A stretch of 64,000 bases of DNA from Flagellimonas marinaquae (lineage in GTDB: Bacteria > Bacteroidota > Bacteroidia > Flavobacteriales > Flavobacteriaceae): assembly GCF_023716465.1 (NCBI RefSeq), contig NZ_CP092415.1, positions 3,201,501 through 3,265,500 of the forward strand, in the 5' to 3' direction. A program made the translations under genes and the position numbers. Positions within the stretch are counted from its first letter, which is position 1. Every line of letters begins with the position of its first letter. The notes below the pieces were generated by a model that saw only the letters and a program-made list of their open reading frames with translations, was not told the origin of the DNA and did not search any database. Shown in pieces: positions 18,349-27,673 of this stretch.

Positions 18349-18939
18349 TTATCTATTAAAGATTGATGCTATTGTATTTAAGATGATTTTGATGTCAACA
18401 AGTACGGATGATTGTTCTATATACTTTTTATTTAACGTTAGTTTAATTGGGAGTATTTCCTCTATATATTTTTTATCCGGTTCCACTACTCCTTTTAGCA
18501 TTTCGTTCTCATCTCTGAATTCTATGGAGGCATAATCAGTTATTCCAGGCTTTACGCTTAGGACTACCATATCTTCAGGACCATAATGGTCCACGTATTT
18601 TCTCACTTCGGGCCTAGGGCCAACCAAGCTCATATCCCCATAAAGTACATTGAACAACTGTGGGAGTTCATCCAATTTCAATTTTCGCAGATAGTACCCT
18701 ATTTTGGTTACCCTTGGATCTCTATCACCCACCGTCAACAATCCCTTATTGTCCGCTCCAACATGCATGGTACGGAACTTTAATATTTTAAAGGTGGTCT
18801 TGTTTATACCAACCCGTTCCTGTTTGTAGAATATGGGACCTTTTGAAGTTAATTTGATAAGCAAGGAAATACTTAGAATGAACGGTGATAACAATAGTAT
18901 ACCAATTCCCGAACAAAGAATGTCCATACATCGTTTCAT
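18349..18939 (-). CDS. Initiating sugar-1-phosphate transferase (PglC/WcaJ-type)
   Basis: A 196-residue bacterial sugar transferase (monotopic phosphoglycosyltransferase) that moves a sugar-1-phosphate to undecaprenyl phosphate and so starts repeat-unit synthesis. Start chosen at MKRCMDILCSG, 2 nt after the aminotransferase stop; an upstream in-frame ATG would add 21 residues inside that gene. Seen: re-entrant hydrophobic helix at about 10-30, KRxD-like N-terminus, KGPIFYKQERVG, FKILKFRTM, LRKLKLDELPQLFNVLYGDMS and GPRP. It lacks the extra N-terminal membrane domain of WbaP/WcaJ, so it is the short PglC-like form, fitting a diNAc-bacillosamine-type or similar first sugar. Confidence 0.88.
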   Translation of the reverse strand: MKRCMDILCSGIGILLLSPFILSISLLIKLTSKGPIFYKQERVGINKTTFKILKFRTMHVGADNKGLLTVGDRDPRVTKIGYYLRKLKLDELPQLFNVLYGDMSLVGPRPEVRKYVDHYGPEDMVVLSVKPGITDYASIEFRDENEMLKGVVEPDKKYIEEILPIKLTLNKKYIEQSSVLVDIKIILNTIASIFNR

Positions 18940-18941
18940 GC

Positions 18942-20168
18942 TTAAGCTTTGATGGTGTTTAAGGTCATTACATTTTCTACGGCTTCGGAGACCGTTTGAC
19001 ATATATATTTTACTTCCTCATCCTTTAATTGAGGATAGATAGGCAGTGAAATCTCATTTTTATACTGGTTGAAAGCCAAGGGAAAGTCTTTGATGTCATA
19101 ACCCATTTCTTTAAAAAGACTGAGTAAGGGCAAAGGTTGGAAGTGGACATTCACGGCAACATTTTTTTGGGAAATCAAATCAATGATTTGATCTCTTTGA
19201 ACCTCCTCAATGTCTTTTATGCGCAAGGCATAAAGGTGGCAGGAAGAAATGCTTTTATTCATTGAATAAATAGGGGGGATGGCCCAATCTTTTCCTTCAA
19301 AAAACTGGTTATAGGCTTTAAAGATATCCTGTCTTCTTGGAAGGATTTGCGTTTTGTAATTTGTTATTTGGCCCAGTCCTATTGCCGCAAGTACATCGGG
19401 CATATTTATTTTTAATCCAGGATACACAATATCATATCGCCAAGACCCGGCTTTACTCTTTGTAAAGGCATCCTTGGTTTGTCCATTTAAGGCATAACAT
19501 CTTAGGGTGGCATAAAGCTCATCATTGTTGAATGGAGCTGGGAGATTTAAACATATGGCTCCACCTTCTGCAGTGGTGATATTCTTTACAGCGTGGAGGG
19601 AAAAAATGGATATATCGGTCAATGCACCCGTATCTTTACCTTTGTAAGTGGCCCCGATGGAATGGGCGGCATCAGAGATGACAAGTATACGTCCAAGTTG
19701 TTCCTGAATCGTATTGCTTGGGGAGAAAAGATTGGATTTTTCTCGCACTAATTCATGGATACTGTCATAATCGCATGGCCAACCAGCAATGTCTACAGGG
19801 ATTATGGCCTTGGTTTTTGGGGTTATCGCCTTTTTAATATTTGAAGCCGAAATATTAAAGTCATTATTGATATCGACCATAATCGGTATAGCTCCAGCAT
19901 GTATTATACTTAGGGCAGTTGCGGCGTATGTGTACGCAGGGATTATTACTTCGTCACCTTCTCCAACACCAAGCCATTTTAGGATTAAAATTGAGCCTGA
20001 TGTCCATGAGTTGACACACAGTACTCTAGGTGCATTTGTGAAAAGTTCAATCTCATTTTCCAGTTTTTTTACTTTAGGCCCAGTAGTGATCCAACCTGAA
20101 TCCAAAGAATCCAAAACCTCTTGTTTTATTTGCTCGTTAATATATGGTGGTGAAAAAGGAATGTTCAT
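18942..20168 (-). CDS. DegT/DnrJ/EryC1-type sugar aminotransferase
   Basis: A 408-residue PLP-dependent aminotransferase that aminates a 4-keto nucleotide sugar using glutamate. The PLP lysine is Lys195 in FSLHAVKNITTAEGG, preceded by VISDAAHS (about 163-170) whose Asp contacts the pyridine nitrogen. The opening IPFSPPYINEQIKQEVLDSL and TTGPKVKKLE are typical for the PglE/WecE group. The keto substrate would come from the CapD-like 4,6-dehydratase at 21591. It is about 25-30 residues longer than the shortest homologues, with an insertion near 145-155. Co-transcribed with the initiating transferase. Confidence 0.88.
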   Translation of the reverse strand: MNIPFSPPYINEQIKQEVLDSLDSGWITTGPKVKKLENEIELFTNAPRVLCVNSWTSGSILILKWLGVGEGDEVIIPAYTYAATALSIIHAGAIPIMVDINNDFNISASNIKKAITPKTKAIIPVDIAGWPCDYDSIHELVREKSNLFSPSNTIQEQLGRILVISDAAHSIGATYKGKDTGALTDISIFSLHAVKNITTAEGGAICLNLPAPFNNDELYATLRCYALNGQTKDAFTKSKAGSWRYDIVYPGLKINMPDVLAAIGLGQITNYKTQILPRRQDIFKAYNQFFEGKDWAIPPIYSMNKSISSCHLYALRIKDIEEVQRDQIIDLISQKNVAVNVHFQPLPLLSLFKEMGYDIKDFPLAFNQYKNEISLPIYPQLKDEEVKYICQTVSEAVENVMTLNTIKA

Positions 20169-20193
20169 GGTAATACGGTTTAGCTTGTAAGGT

Positions 20194-21312
20194 TTAATGG
20201 GTTAAAACTGGTTCTAATTTGTTCTTGATGATTTTTTTATACAAATTGATATAATCTTTGCTTATCTGATTTATACTGAATTGTTGGACGTGTTGTTGGG
20301 CATTCCTGGAACAACTTGAATAAAGATTGGTGTCCGAGGCCATCTTAATCATGGCCTTGGAAAGTTCTTCGGAATCGTTTACACCAACCAGAAGGCCTTC
20401 CTGTCCGTCTCGTATAATCTCCCTTGTTCCGGGGACATTTGTGGTTATCGAGGGCAAGCCCATGGCAGAAGCTTCCAGTAATACCCTTGAAAACCCCTCC
20501 CTAAAGGTTGGCAATACAAACACATTGGATTTGGAGAGCAGTTCTTGGACATCTTTTCTGGCCCCTAGCCACGTTATGTATTTTGAATACTCTTCAAGCA
20601 TTTTTAGATTTAATTTTTTAGACTCTTCCTCAAGGGGCCCGATCAGTAGAAACTTGTAGTGGTGTCCCTGCTCAAAACATAACTTGGCAGCTTCCAGATA
20701 ATTTACGATTCCTTTTTCATAAACTAATCTGGCCACGCAGACAAACGTAAAAGGTTCTTTCTTTGTTATATTGGAAATTGAGAACTTTTTAAGGTTTATT
20801 CCACTACCAAAAATCAGTGAACTATTTTGGAGTGTCACTAGGTTTTGGGACAGAAAATAGTTGTGATCATCTTCATTTTGGAATGTGGTGTGCGAGACCT
20901 TATTTTTTACAATGCGGTGCAATATTTTGTAAAAAGAACGAAATGCTATGAACTTAATACTGTTTGACATAAAAATGGTCCCCAGTCCAGTTACGGTCCT
21001 TGCGATTTTGATTTTCATTCCCATCGTGGCCAAAGGGAGCAAGAACGCAGGCTTAGTGTCGAACGTTTGAACAATATCAAAATCTTTCTGCCTCAGGATT
21101 TCTCTATATTCTAAAACGGTCTTAATGTCTGAGAGCGGATTGAATTTCCTGTTTAATCGGTATACAATTAAATTTATGTTGTTGGGGCATTCGAATTTTT
21201 TAGTCCCTAAAATGGTGACATCAAATCCGTTCTGAATTAAATGCTGGGCAAGCTCAGTCCTTTTATGGGCATCTTCGCCGCCAACAAGACAAATGGATTT
21301 GGAATCATTCAT
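20194..21312 (-). CDS. GT4 glycosyltransferase, PglA-like
   Basis: A 372-residue GT4 enzyme with TRTVTGLGTIF near 105-115, GSGINLKKF at 169-177 and an intact E-x7-E motif from E272 to E280 (EGFSRVLLE). The TVTGLG and GSGxxxxxF segments are features of PglA/Cap-type transferases that add the second sugar to an undecaprenyl-linked first sugar. This agrees with its place next to the initiating transferase and aminotransferase. I infer it makes the first glycosidic bond of the repeat unit. It is the first gene of this minus-strand block; the upstream region is shared with the divergent CapD-like gene. Confidence 0.85.
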   Translation of the reverse strand: MNDSKSICLVGGEDAHKRTELAQHLIQNGFDVTILGTKKFECPNNINLIVYRLNRKFNPLSDIKTVLEYREILRQKDFDIVQTFDTKPAFLLPLATMGMKIKIARTVTGLGTIFMSNSIKFIAFRSFYKILHRIVKNKVSHTTFQNEDDHNYFLSQNLVTLQNSSLIFGSGINLKKFSISNITKKEPFTFVCVARLVYEKGIVNYLEAAKLCFEQGHHYKFLLIGPLEEESKKLNLKMLEEYSKYITWLGARKDVQELLSKSNVFVLPTFREGFSRVLLEASAMGLPSITTNVPGTREIIRDGQEGLLVGVNDSEELSKAMIKMASDTNLYSSCSRNAQQHVQQFSINQISKDYINLYKKIIKNKLEPVLTH

Positions 21313-21590
21313 ACAATAAGGAGTTATGGTTACAGAACAAATATGCCAATAATTGCTTGCTTTTTATGTTGGAAAAGATACTTTTTAGTTGAATTTCATT
21401 AATAACCTGATGAACGTACAATGGGAAGGAAAAAAAGCAAATATATAAAGATACACTACTACAGTACGTAAAAACATGTTTAAAAGACCACTTAAAATGT
21501 AAAGGATGTATTTAAGCGATGATACATTCTAATTTGCCGAATTAAATGATGTTTTGATGTGGCAATTATTAGGTTTGTTTTTAAATAATC
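21313..21590. other. Divergent intergenic region, glycosyltransferase / CapD-like gene
   Basis: A 278-nt AT-rich gap separating the minus-strand PglA-like gene from the plus-strand dehydratase gene. No ORF or strong hairpin is seen. TAGGTTTG at 21570-21577 fits the -7 consensus but lies only 13 nt before the start codon and has TTG only 13 nt upstream, so I do not call a promoter. Confidence 0.4.
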
Positions 21591-23552
21591 TTGAAAACTT
21601 CTTTTGTGGTACATAATTACCTATTTAAAAAAGTTGATCGGTATGCTTCTAAATGGATAGTTTTGTCCATTGATATATTAGTGGTTACTATATCATTCGT
21701 CCTTTCATATTGTATTAGGTTTAATCTCAGTTTTGAATTTGATCTTCAAAAACTTTTTTTTCAACTTCCTGTTGTTGGATTAGTATTTTTGGCTGCATTC
21801 CTAATCTCTGGCTCATACAAGGGAGTAGTTAGGCATACAGGCGTAAAAGATATTTATGCTATATTCAATGCTGTATGTTTAGCAAGTATTGGCACAATAG
21901 TCATAGTTCTTTTGAACAGGGCTTATGGTATATTGCCAGGGTTTACAATTCCACTTTCAATCATTATTATAAATAGCTTGCTCACCTTCATTGTCTTGAC
22001 TTTGTCAAGGTTTGCTTTTAAGGTGTTATATGAGTATTTGAAGAATTCAAATCAAGGAAATTACAAGAAGGTTTTAATTTACGGTGCTGGTGAGTCAGGG
22101 ATCATTACTTACAATACGCTCACCAACCATTCAAAAATGCGGGCCAAAGTAATTGGCTTTGTAGACAATAATCTTCAAAAAGTAGGTAAGCAGATAAATG
22201 GTGTCAAAGTTTATGATAAATCCATTTTAACCAAGGAGTTTGTAAACTTTAACAACATCACCGAAGTTATTTTTTCCATTCAAAGTATCCATCCCAAGCA
22301 ATTACGGGTATTGGTAAACGAGATTGTGGACCTGCCGGTAAAAGTAAAGATAGTACCTCCGGTAGAAGATTGGATCAATGGGGAATTAAAGGTCTCGCAA
22401 ATTAAGAGGGTACAGATAGAAGATCTTTTGGATAGACCTCCTATCGAAATCAAGAACAGTAAGGTGATGAAGGATTTTGACGATAAAGTCATCATGGTCA
22501 CCGGGGGCGCAGGTTCGATTGGTAGCGAATTGGTCAGGCAAATTTGTAAATACAACTACCGAGCTCTTATAGTGATAGACCAAGCTGAGTCAGCTCTTTA
22601 CGATTTACAACAAGAATTAAAACAGTCAGGTTTTTTCAATTATGTACCGATTGTTGGCGACATTCGGGATAAAAACAAGATGCGCGTGCTTTTCGAGGAA
22701 TATAGACCGGACCGAATTTTCCATGCAGCAGCCTATAAGCACGTTCCCCTTATGGAGCAGAATCCGTACGAAGCAGTAAAGATCAACGTAGCGGGAACCA
22801 AGACCATAGTGGATCTTGCCGTGGAATATATGGTCGAAAAATTTGTTTTTGTATCTACGGATAAGGCGGTAAACCCAACAAATATAATGGGCGCGACCAA
22901 GCGTATTGCCGAGATGTACATTAGTTGCAGGCAACAAGAAGGAAAAACTAAATTTATTACCACAAGATTTGGGAATGTTCTTGGTTCCAACGGTTCAGTG
23001 ATCCCATTGTTTAGAAAGCAAATAGAAAAAGGAGGGCCGCTGACCGTTACACATGAAGATATTACCCGTTATTTTATGACTATACCCGAAGCATCCCAAT
23101 TGGTTTTGGAAGCAGGAGCAATGGGCAAGGGAGGCGAGATATTTATTTTTGATATGGGTGAGTCCGTTAAAATTATGGATTTGGCCAAAAACATGATCCG
23201 CCTTTCAGGGTTGCACTACCCCGATGATATAGACATTAAGATAACCGGATTAAGGCCAGGTGAAAAATTGTATGAAGAATTGTTGGCCAATGGAGAAAAC
23301 ACACTCCCAACGTATCATGATAAGATTATGATAAGCAAGGTCAGGGAAATCGAATATGGAAAAATAAGAACAATGATAGATGAATTATGCATTTCCAACC
23401 TCTTTTTCAAAGACAATGTTGTACAATTGATGAAGAGTATTGTTCCAGAGTATATTTCCAACAATTCCGATTTTTGTAAATTGGACAAAAAATATCCAAG
23501 ACCTGAGTTGGAGAAAAATCAAAAACCGCGATATCCACAACTAAACAATTAA
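21591..23552 (+). CDS. CapD/PglF-like membrane nucleotide-sugar 4,6-dehydratase
   Basis: A 653-residue protein: four transmembrane helices (about 22-142), a first Rossmann-like CoA-binding domain (GAGESG at 165-170) and a C-terminal SDR dehydratase domain (GGAGSIGSE at 305-313, then STDKAVNPTNIMGATKR at 422-438). In the last motif Met433 replaces the usual catalytic Tyr, as is normal in this family. It probably converts UDP-GlcNAc to the 4-keto-6-deoxy sugar used by the aminotransferase at 18942. The start is TTG: an in-frame stop lies three codons upstream and the homologous N-terminus begins here. The stop is 4 nt before the Wza ATG, so it is in an operon with wza and wzc. Confidence 0.9.
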   Translation: MKTSFVVHNYLFKKVDRYASKWIVLSIDILVVTISFVLSYCIRFNLSFEFDLQKLFFQLPVVGLVFLAAFLISGSYKGVVRHTGVKDIYAIFNAVCLASIGTIVIVLLNRAYGILPGFTIPLSIIIINSLLTFIVLTLSRFAFKVLYEYLKNSNQGNYKKVLIYGAGESGIITYNTLTNHSKMRAKVIGFVDNNLQKVGKQINGVKVYDKSILTKEFVNFNNITEVIFSIQSIHPKQLRVLVNEIVDLPVKVKIVPPVEDWINGELKVSQIKRVQIEDLLDRPPIEIKNSKVMKDFDDKVIMVTGGAGSIGSELVRQICKYNYRALIVIDQAESALYDLQQELKQSGFFNYVPIVGDIRDKNKMRVLFEEYRPDRIFHAAAYKHVPLMEQNPYEAVKINVAGTKTIVDLAVEYMVEKFVFVSTDKAVNPTNIMGATKRIAEMYISCRQQEGKTKFITTRFGNVLGSNGSVIPLFRKQIEKGGPLTVTHEDITRYFMTIPEASQLVLEAGAMGKGGEIFIFDMGESVKIMDLAKNMIRLSGLHYPDDIDIKITGLRPGEKLYEELLANGENTLPTYHDKIMISKVREIEYGKIRTMIDELCISNLFFKDNVVQLMKSIVPEYISNNSDFCKLDKKYPRPELEKNQKPRYPQLNN

Positions 23553-23556
23553 ATAA

Positions 23557-24336
23557 ATGTTCAAACCTGTGTTCCTAAACAATAAGTTGGCAGTACTTGC
23601 TGTATTTTCCTTACTTTTTATCGTATCCTGCACACCATCAAAAGATGTTGTCTATTTTCAAGATGCCAATCAGTTTGAAACCTTGGTCGACGAAAACAAT
23701 TTCTCCACAAAATTCAAGGTAGATGATTTGGTAAGTATCCATATATCCACTTTGGATCCTGAAGCCAGTGCACCGTTCAATTTGTTACGAGGGACTGAAG
23801 AAGGAGGCTTACGCGCCGAACAGGTGAATTATTTGGTGGATAAGAATGGTGAAATTGATTTTCCGGTAATAGGAAAAATAAAGATCGAAGGATTGTCACC
23901 TAGCGAAACTCGAGATTTGTTAAGAGAGAAATTAAAAGATTATTTAAAGGACCCGATCATAAACATTAGGATACGCAATTTTACGGTTACCGTTCTTGGG
24001 GCGGTCAATAGGCCCGGAACATATCCCGTAAATGGCGAACAGATAACTATTATGGAGGCATTGGGAATGGCCGGCGATATAAATATAAAGGGCCGAAGGG
24101 ACAATGTTATGGTCATTAGGGACTTTGATGGCACAAAAGTTTATAATAGAATAAATCTAAACCAGAAAGATGCTTTAAAATCCCCTGTCTTTTATTTAAC
24201 TCAGAATGATGTGGTTTATGTGGAACCTAACAAATCAGGAAAAACCCAATCCAGCTTAGATCAAAGGGCAACCATTGCAATTTCAATAGTCTCAACCTTA
24301 ATTACATCTGCGGTTATTTTATTGACAAGGAATTAA
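23557..24336 (+). CDS. Wza-like polysaccharide export lipoprotein
   Basis: A 259-residue outer-membrane-directed lipoprotein: signal peptide with lipobox Cys25 (FIVSC), Poly_export (PES) domain from about 30 to 140 (FKVDDLVSIHIS, LVDKNGEIDFPVIGKIKIEG) and one SLBB domain (TVLGAVNRPGTYPVNGEQITIMEALGMAGD region). The hydrophobic C-terminal helix ATIAISIVSTLITSAVILL is the segment that crosses the outer membrane in Bacteroidota Wza homologues. It forms the export channel and works with the Wzc co-polymerase encoded 45 nt downstream. Confidence 0.92.
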   Translation: MFKPVFLNNKLAVLAVFSLLFIVSCTPSKDVVYFQDANQFETLVDENNFSTKFKVDDLVSIHISTLDPEASAPFNLLRGTEEGGLRAEQVNYLVDKNGEIDFPVIGKIKIEGLSPSETRDLLREKLKDYLKDPIINIRIRNFTVTVLGAVNRPGTYPVNGEQITIMEALGMAGDINIKGRRDNVMVIRDFDGTKVYNRINLNQKDALKSPVFYLTQNDVVYVEPNKSGKTQSSLDQRATIAISIVSTLITSAVILLTRN

Positions 24337-24381
24337 GGTCTTGGATTTTTACTTTAAAGATTTATAATTTTCCCCAAAAAC

Positions 24382-26745
24382 ATGAACAACTCAAATTTGG
24401 ATATAAAAGCAGTAATAAAATCATATACAAAACATTGGAAATGGTTTGTGTTGAGTGTAATAGTAGCATTTTTACTTGCATTTGCATACCTGCGCTATAC
24501 AATACCCAAATATAATGCTTCTGCCAAAATTCAGATCATTGAAGACAAAGGGGCATCTTCCGAGTTAAGTGTACTTCAAGATCTTGATGTTTTTTCTGGA
24601 GGAAAGACAAGGATTGAGGATGAGATTGAAATATTAAAATCTCGAAGCAATCTAACCCAAGTGGTTAAAAAGTTAAAGTTGAATGTTCGTTACTTCGTTA
24701 TCGGAAATATAAGGGACAGCGAACTGTACGGTGTTGATTTTCCTTTTAACATAAACTTTATTTCCGCAGATTCCATTGTAAACAAATCTAGGCATCAATT
24801 TTTCATAGATTTAAATTCGGATACGTCTTTTGAATATTCCGAACAAGAGGACGCACCATTCAAGAAATATGATTTTGGATCAAAGATCCAAACAAATATT
24901 GGTGATATAATTCTAGTTCCCAATACCAAACTGTTAAAATCTTACAAGAACAAAAGGCTAAAAGTAATAGTACAGCCCATACCTAAAGTTGCTGCAGGGT
25001 ACAGGCAAAAAATTAATGTAAGTCCGGCGGCCGAGTTTTCTAACATTATTAATATATCACTGACCGACCCAATTCAAAAACGGGCAATAGACGTTATCGA
25101 TGAATTGATACTCACCAATAATGCAAATGCAGTAGCGGACAAAAAGGCCATTGCGGATAGGACCACCAAGTTTATTAACGATAGGATAACCGAAATTTAT
25201 AGTAACCTTTCATCTGTAGACCAAACAGCGGAGAGTTTTAAAGCAAGTAGGGGAATAGCCGATTTAGGATCACAATCCAATGTGAATTTTACCCAAAGTG
25301 CTGCAAACGAAAAGCAATTGCAGGAAGCAAATATTCAACTAAATATTGCCAACTCTATGAAAGATCTGATCAACGACAAGGAAGGGTACGATTATATTCC
25401 GACCAATGTTGGTTTAAGCGATCCTGGAATTGCCAACGCTGCCCAGCGATATAATGAGTTGATTGCTCAGCGTAACAGGTTGCTGGAAAGTTCCAATGAG
25501 AAAAACCCTGTTATTGTTAAATTGGATCAACAGCTCGAAGGTCTCAAGAGAGGAATGCAGTCCAGTTTAAACAATGTAACTAATAACCTGGACCTTCAGG
25601 TTAACAGTTTGAGCAAACAATTGTCTCAAATTAATTCCAGAATATACGCCGCACCAAGTAACGAAAGAGCTTTGCGAGATATTTCCCGACAACAACAAAC
25701 AACAGAGTCCTTATATTTATATCTGTTACAAAAAAGGGAAGAATCTCAGATAACCTTTGCATCTGCAGCTCCAAAATCTAAAATAGTGGATTCTGCGTAT
25801 GGATCTAATTTGCCTATTTCGCCTAAGTCTACCATAATTTTTATGGCAGCAATTATATTTGGACTTTTGGTACCTTTTTCAATAATATATGTCAATGATT
25901 TATTAGATGACAAAGTTCACAATAAATTGGACCTAGAAAAAGTTACGGAAGATATTCCAGTAATAGTTGAAGTGCCAAAATTGGATAAAAAAGATAATCG
26001 ATTGGTCAAAAAAGATGATCGATCTGTTTTAGCTGAATCTCTCAGGATTTTAAGGACCAACCTTAACTATATTCAAAGGTCACATAACTCATCTGCCAAC
26101 AACATCATATTCATTACCTCTAGCGTTCCTGGTGAAGGAAAGACCTTTATTTCCTCTAATCTTGCGGCCATTTATGCAAATACAGGGAAGAAGGTATTGC
26201 TTATTGGGGCTGATATTAGAAATCCAAAATTGTATGACTTTTTCTCTAGTGGTGATGTTGAGCCTGGAAATAAAGTCAAACCACGAAGAAGTACCAAGGA
26301 TGGTTTAACAGAATACCTTGTAAATTCAAATTTGAAGATACAGGATATCACGATACCTGCCCAGGTTAATGAAAATTCGATTGATATCATATTCTCAGGA
26401 AAAATACCACCAAACCCAACAGAGCTGTTGATGAATGAAAGGATGGAGGAACTGTTCAAGAACGTATCTGAACTTTATGATTATGTGATTGTGGACACCG
26501 CACCACTAATGGTTGTAACGGATACACTTTTGATCAGTGAACATGCCAGTCAAATACTATATGTTGTTAAGGCAGGTGCCACGGAATTAAAAGTTCTTGA
26601 CTTTCCGTTAAAATTAAAAGAGGAGGGCAAGCTTAAGGGGCTATCATTTGTGGTAAACAACGTTAAACAATCCAATCTAGGTTACGGTGGAAAGTATGGT
26701 TACGGCTACGGTAAAACCGTTAAAAAATGGTGGAAATTCTCCTAA
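24382..26745 (+). CDS. Wzc-like polysaccharide co-polymerase / BY-kinase
   Basis: A 787-residue inner-membrane protein. Wzz domain with transmembrane helices at about 21-40 and 484-506; a long periplasmic coiled-coil region between them; then a cytoplasmic tyrosine-kinase domain with Walker A SVPGEGKT (581-588), Walker A' LLIGADIRNPK (606-616) and Walker B YVIVDTAP (701-708). The C-terminal tail holds a tyrosine cluster (Y768, Y772, Y774, Y776), the autophosphorylation target in BY-kinases. It controls chain length and export together with Wza; the phosphatase encoded convergently at 26746 is its expected antagonist. Length and motifs are complete. Confidence 0.94.
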   Translation: MNNSNLDIKAVIKSYTKHWKWFVLSVIVAFLLAFAYLRYTIPKYNASAKIQIIEDKGASSELSVLQDLDVFSGGKTRIEDEIEILKSRSNLTQVVKKLKLNVRYFVIGNIRDSELYGVDFPFNINFISADSIVNKSRHQFFIDLNSDTSFEYSEQEDAPFKKYDFGSKIQTNIGDIILVPNTKLLKSYKNKRLKVIVQPIPKVAAGYRQKINVSPAAEFSNIINISLTDPIQKRAIDVIDELILTNNANAVADKKAIADRTTKFINDRITEIYSNLSSVDQTAESFKASRGIADLGSQSNVNFTQSAANEKQLQEANIQLNIANSMKDLINDKEGYDYIPTNVGLSDPGIANAAQRYNELIAQRNRLLESSNEKNPVIVKLDQQLEGLKRGMQSSLNNVTNNLDLQVNSLSKQLSQINSRIYAAPSNERALRDISRQQQTTESLYLYLLQKREESQITFASAAPKSKIVDSAYGSNLPISPKSTIIFMAAIIFGLLVPFSIIYVNDLLDDKVHNKLDLEKVTEDIPVIVEVPKLDKKDNRLVKKDDRSVLAESLRILRTNLNYIQRSHNSSANNIIFITSSVPGEGKTFISSNLAAIYANTGKKVLLIGADIRNPKLYDFFSSGDVEPGNKVKPRRSTKDGLTEYLVNSNLKIQDITIPAQVNENSIDIIFSGKIPPNPTELLMNERMEELFKNVSELYDYVIVDTAPLMVVTDTLLISEHASQILYVVKAGATELKVLDFPLKLKEEGKLKGLSFVVNNVKQSNLGYGGKYGYGYGKTVKKWWKFS

Positions 26746-27489
26746 TCAGTAAAAGGATTGAATTGTATTTTCGATAGCTGGCAATAGTCTATTCAACATT
26801 TTTTTGGACAGTCGGATTTCTTTGAGAAGATTCAATTGCCTTGCATTATGGACATCGGTTCCCACAAAGTCGATAAGGTCGTCTTTCAACAATTTCTCCG
26901 CAATTTTTTGTACATCGGAGCCATAGGACGCGGCACTTAACGAAAGTAGGTTGAGCTGGAATAGGATCCCGTTCGATTTCATGGACGGATATTTGCCATA
27001 TTTACTATGGTAGTACATATAGCGTTCCGGGTGCGCCAAAATGGGAAAGTACTTGTGCTGGGCAATCTTGTTCACCGCAAGATCAAAATTGAAAGAAGGC
27101 TGTAGATAGGACATTTCGATCAACAAATATTCCTTGTTTAAGGGCATTATCTGTTTCTCTTCCAAAATATTCTCAAAATTATCGTCGATCATATGTTCGG
27201 CCGCACAGTGCAAAGTAATATCCGATAAGCCGTTTTTCTCCATTCCGGCCAATAGCGCTTTATGGGCAATTTTTATTGTTTCCGACGTGTTATCGTAATG
27301 GTTGTGCATAATATGGGGCGTACACCTAAAATAGGTAACTCCCATATCTGCGAAGCCATTGATCAATGCAATGGATTCATCCACAGTTTTGGCACCATCG
27401 TCCAAACCTGGAATTATATGATTGTGAATGTCCACTAGACCGTGTAAATAATCGGCCAAATAAATTTTCTTCTCAAAAAAACTTATCAT
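26746..27489 (-). CDS. CpsB/YwqE-type PHP-domain tyrosine phosphatase
   Basis: A 247-residue PHP-fold phosphatase. DIHNHIIPGLDDG (Asp20, His22, His24) provides the first metal ligands; TPHIMHNHY, LAHPERYMYY and GTDVHN supply the rest, giving a manganese-dependent trinuclear-type site. Such enzymes dephosphorylate the tyrosine cluster of BY-kinases and so regulate polysaccharide export. The gene faces wzc, and the two stop codons abut with no base between them (26743-26745 and 26746-26748). It is thus on its own transcript, which reads into wzc from the opposite side. Confidence 0.9.
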   Translation of the reverse strand: MISFFEKKIYLADYLHGLVDIHNHIIPGLDDGAKTVDESIALINGFADMGVTYFRCTPHIMHNHYDNTSETIKIAHKALLAGMEKNGLSDITLHCAAEHMIDDNFENILEEKQIMPLNKEYLLIEMSYLQPSFNFDLAVNKIAQHKYFPILAHPERYMYYHSKYGKYPSMKSNGILFQLNLLSLSAASYGSDVQKIAEKLLKDDLIDFVGTDVHNARQLNLLKEIRLSKKMLNRLLPAIENTIQSFY

Positions 27490-27582
27490 GCATAAAATTT
27501 GGACTGCAAAGATAATGGTTCTGTACCCTCAATCCATAAAACTGTAATCAATAATAGGGAATCGGTTGGTCCAAAAATAGAA

Positions 27583-27603
27583 ATCCGGCCCATAGGACCG
27601 GAT
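27583..27603. repeat. Inverted repeat in phosphatase / kinase intergenic region
   Basis: ATCCGG and CCGGAT arms surround CCCATAGGA, giving a 6-bp GC-rich dyad within the 272-nt divergent gap between the phosphatase (minus) and the histidine kinase (plus). There is no T tract on either side, so it is not a typical terminator. It could be an operator for either transcript. Confidence 0.4.
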
Positions 27604-27673
27604 GTATAGATTCGCTACATTAATTATCTAAACTAAACTTAAAGGCAAGATAAGCAACATCCAAAGGCTTATC

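Noticed and set aside
21570..21577. Promoter for the CapD-like gene at TAGGTTTG
   Set aside because: It lies 13 nt before the start codon and its nearest TTG is only 13 nt upstream, which does not fit the consensus spacing.
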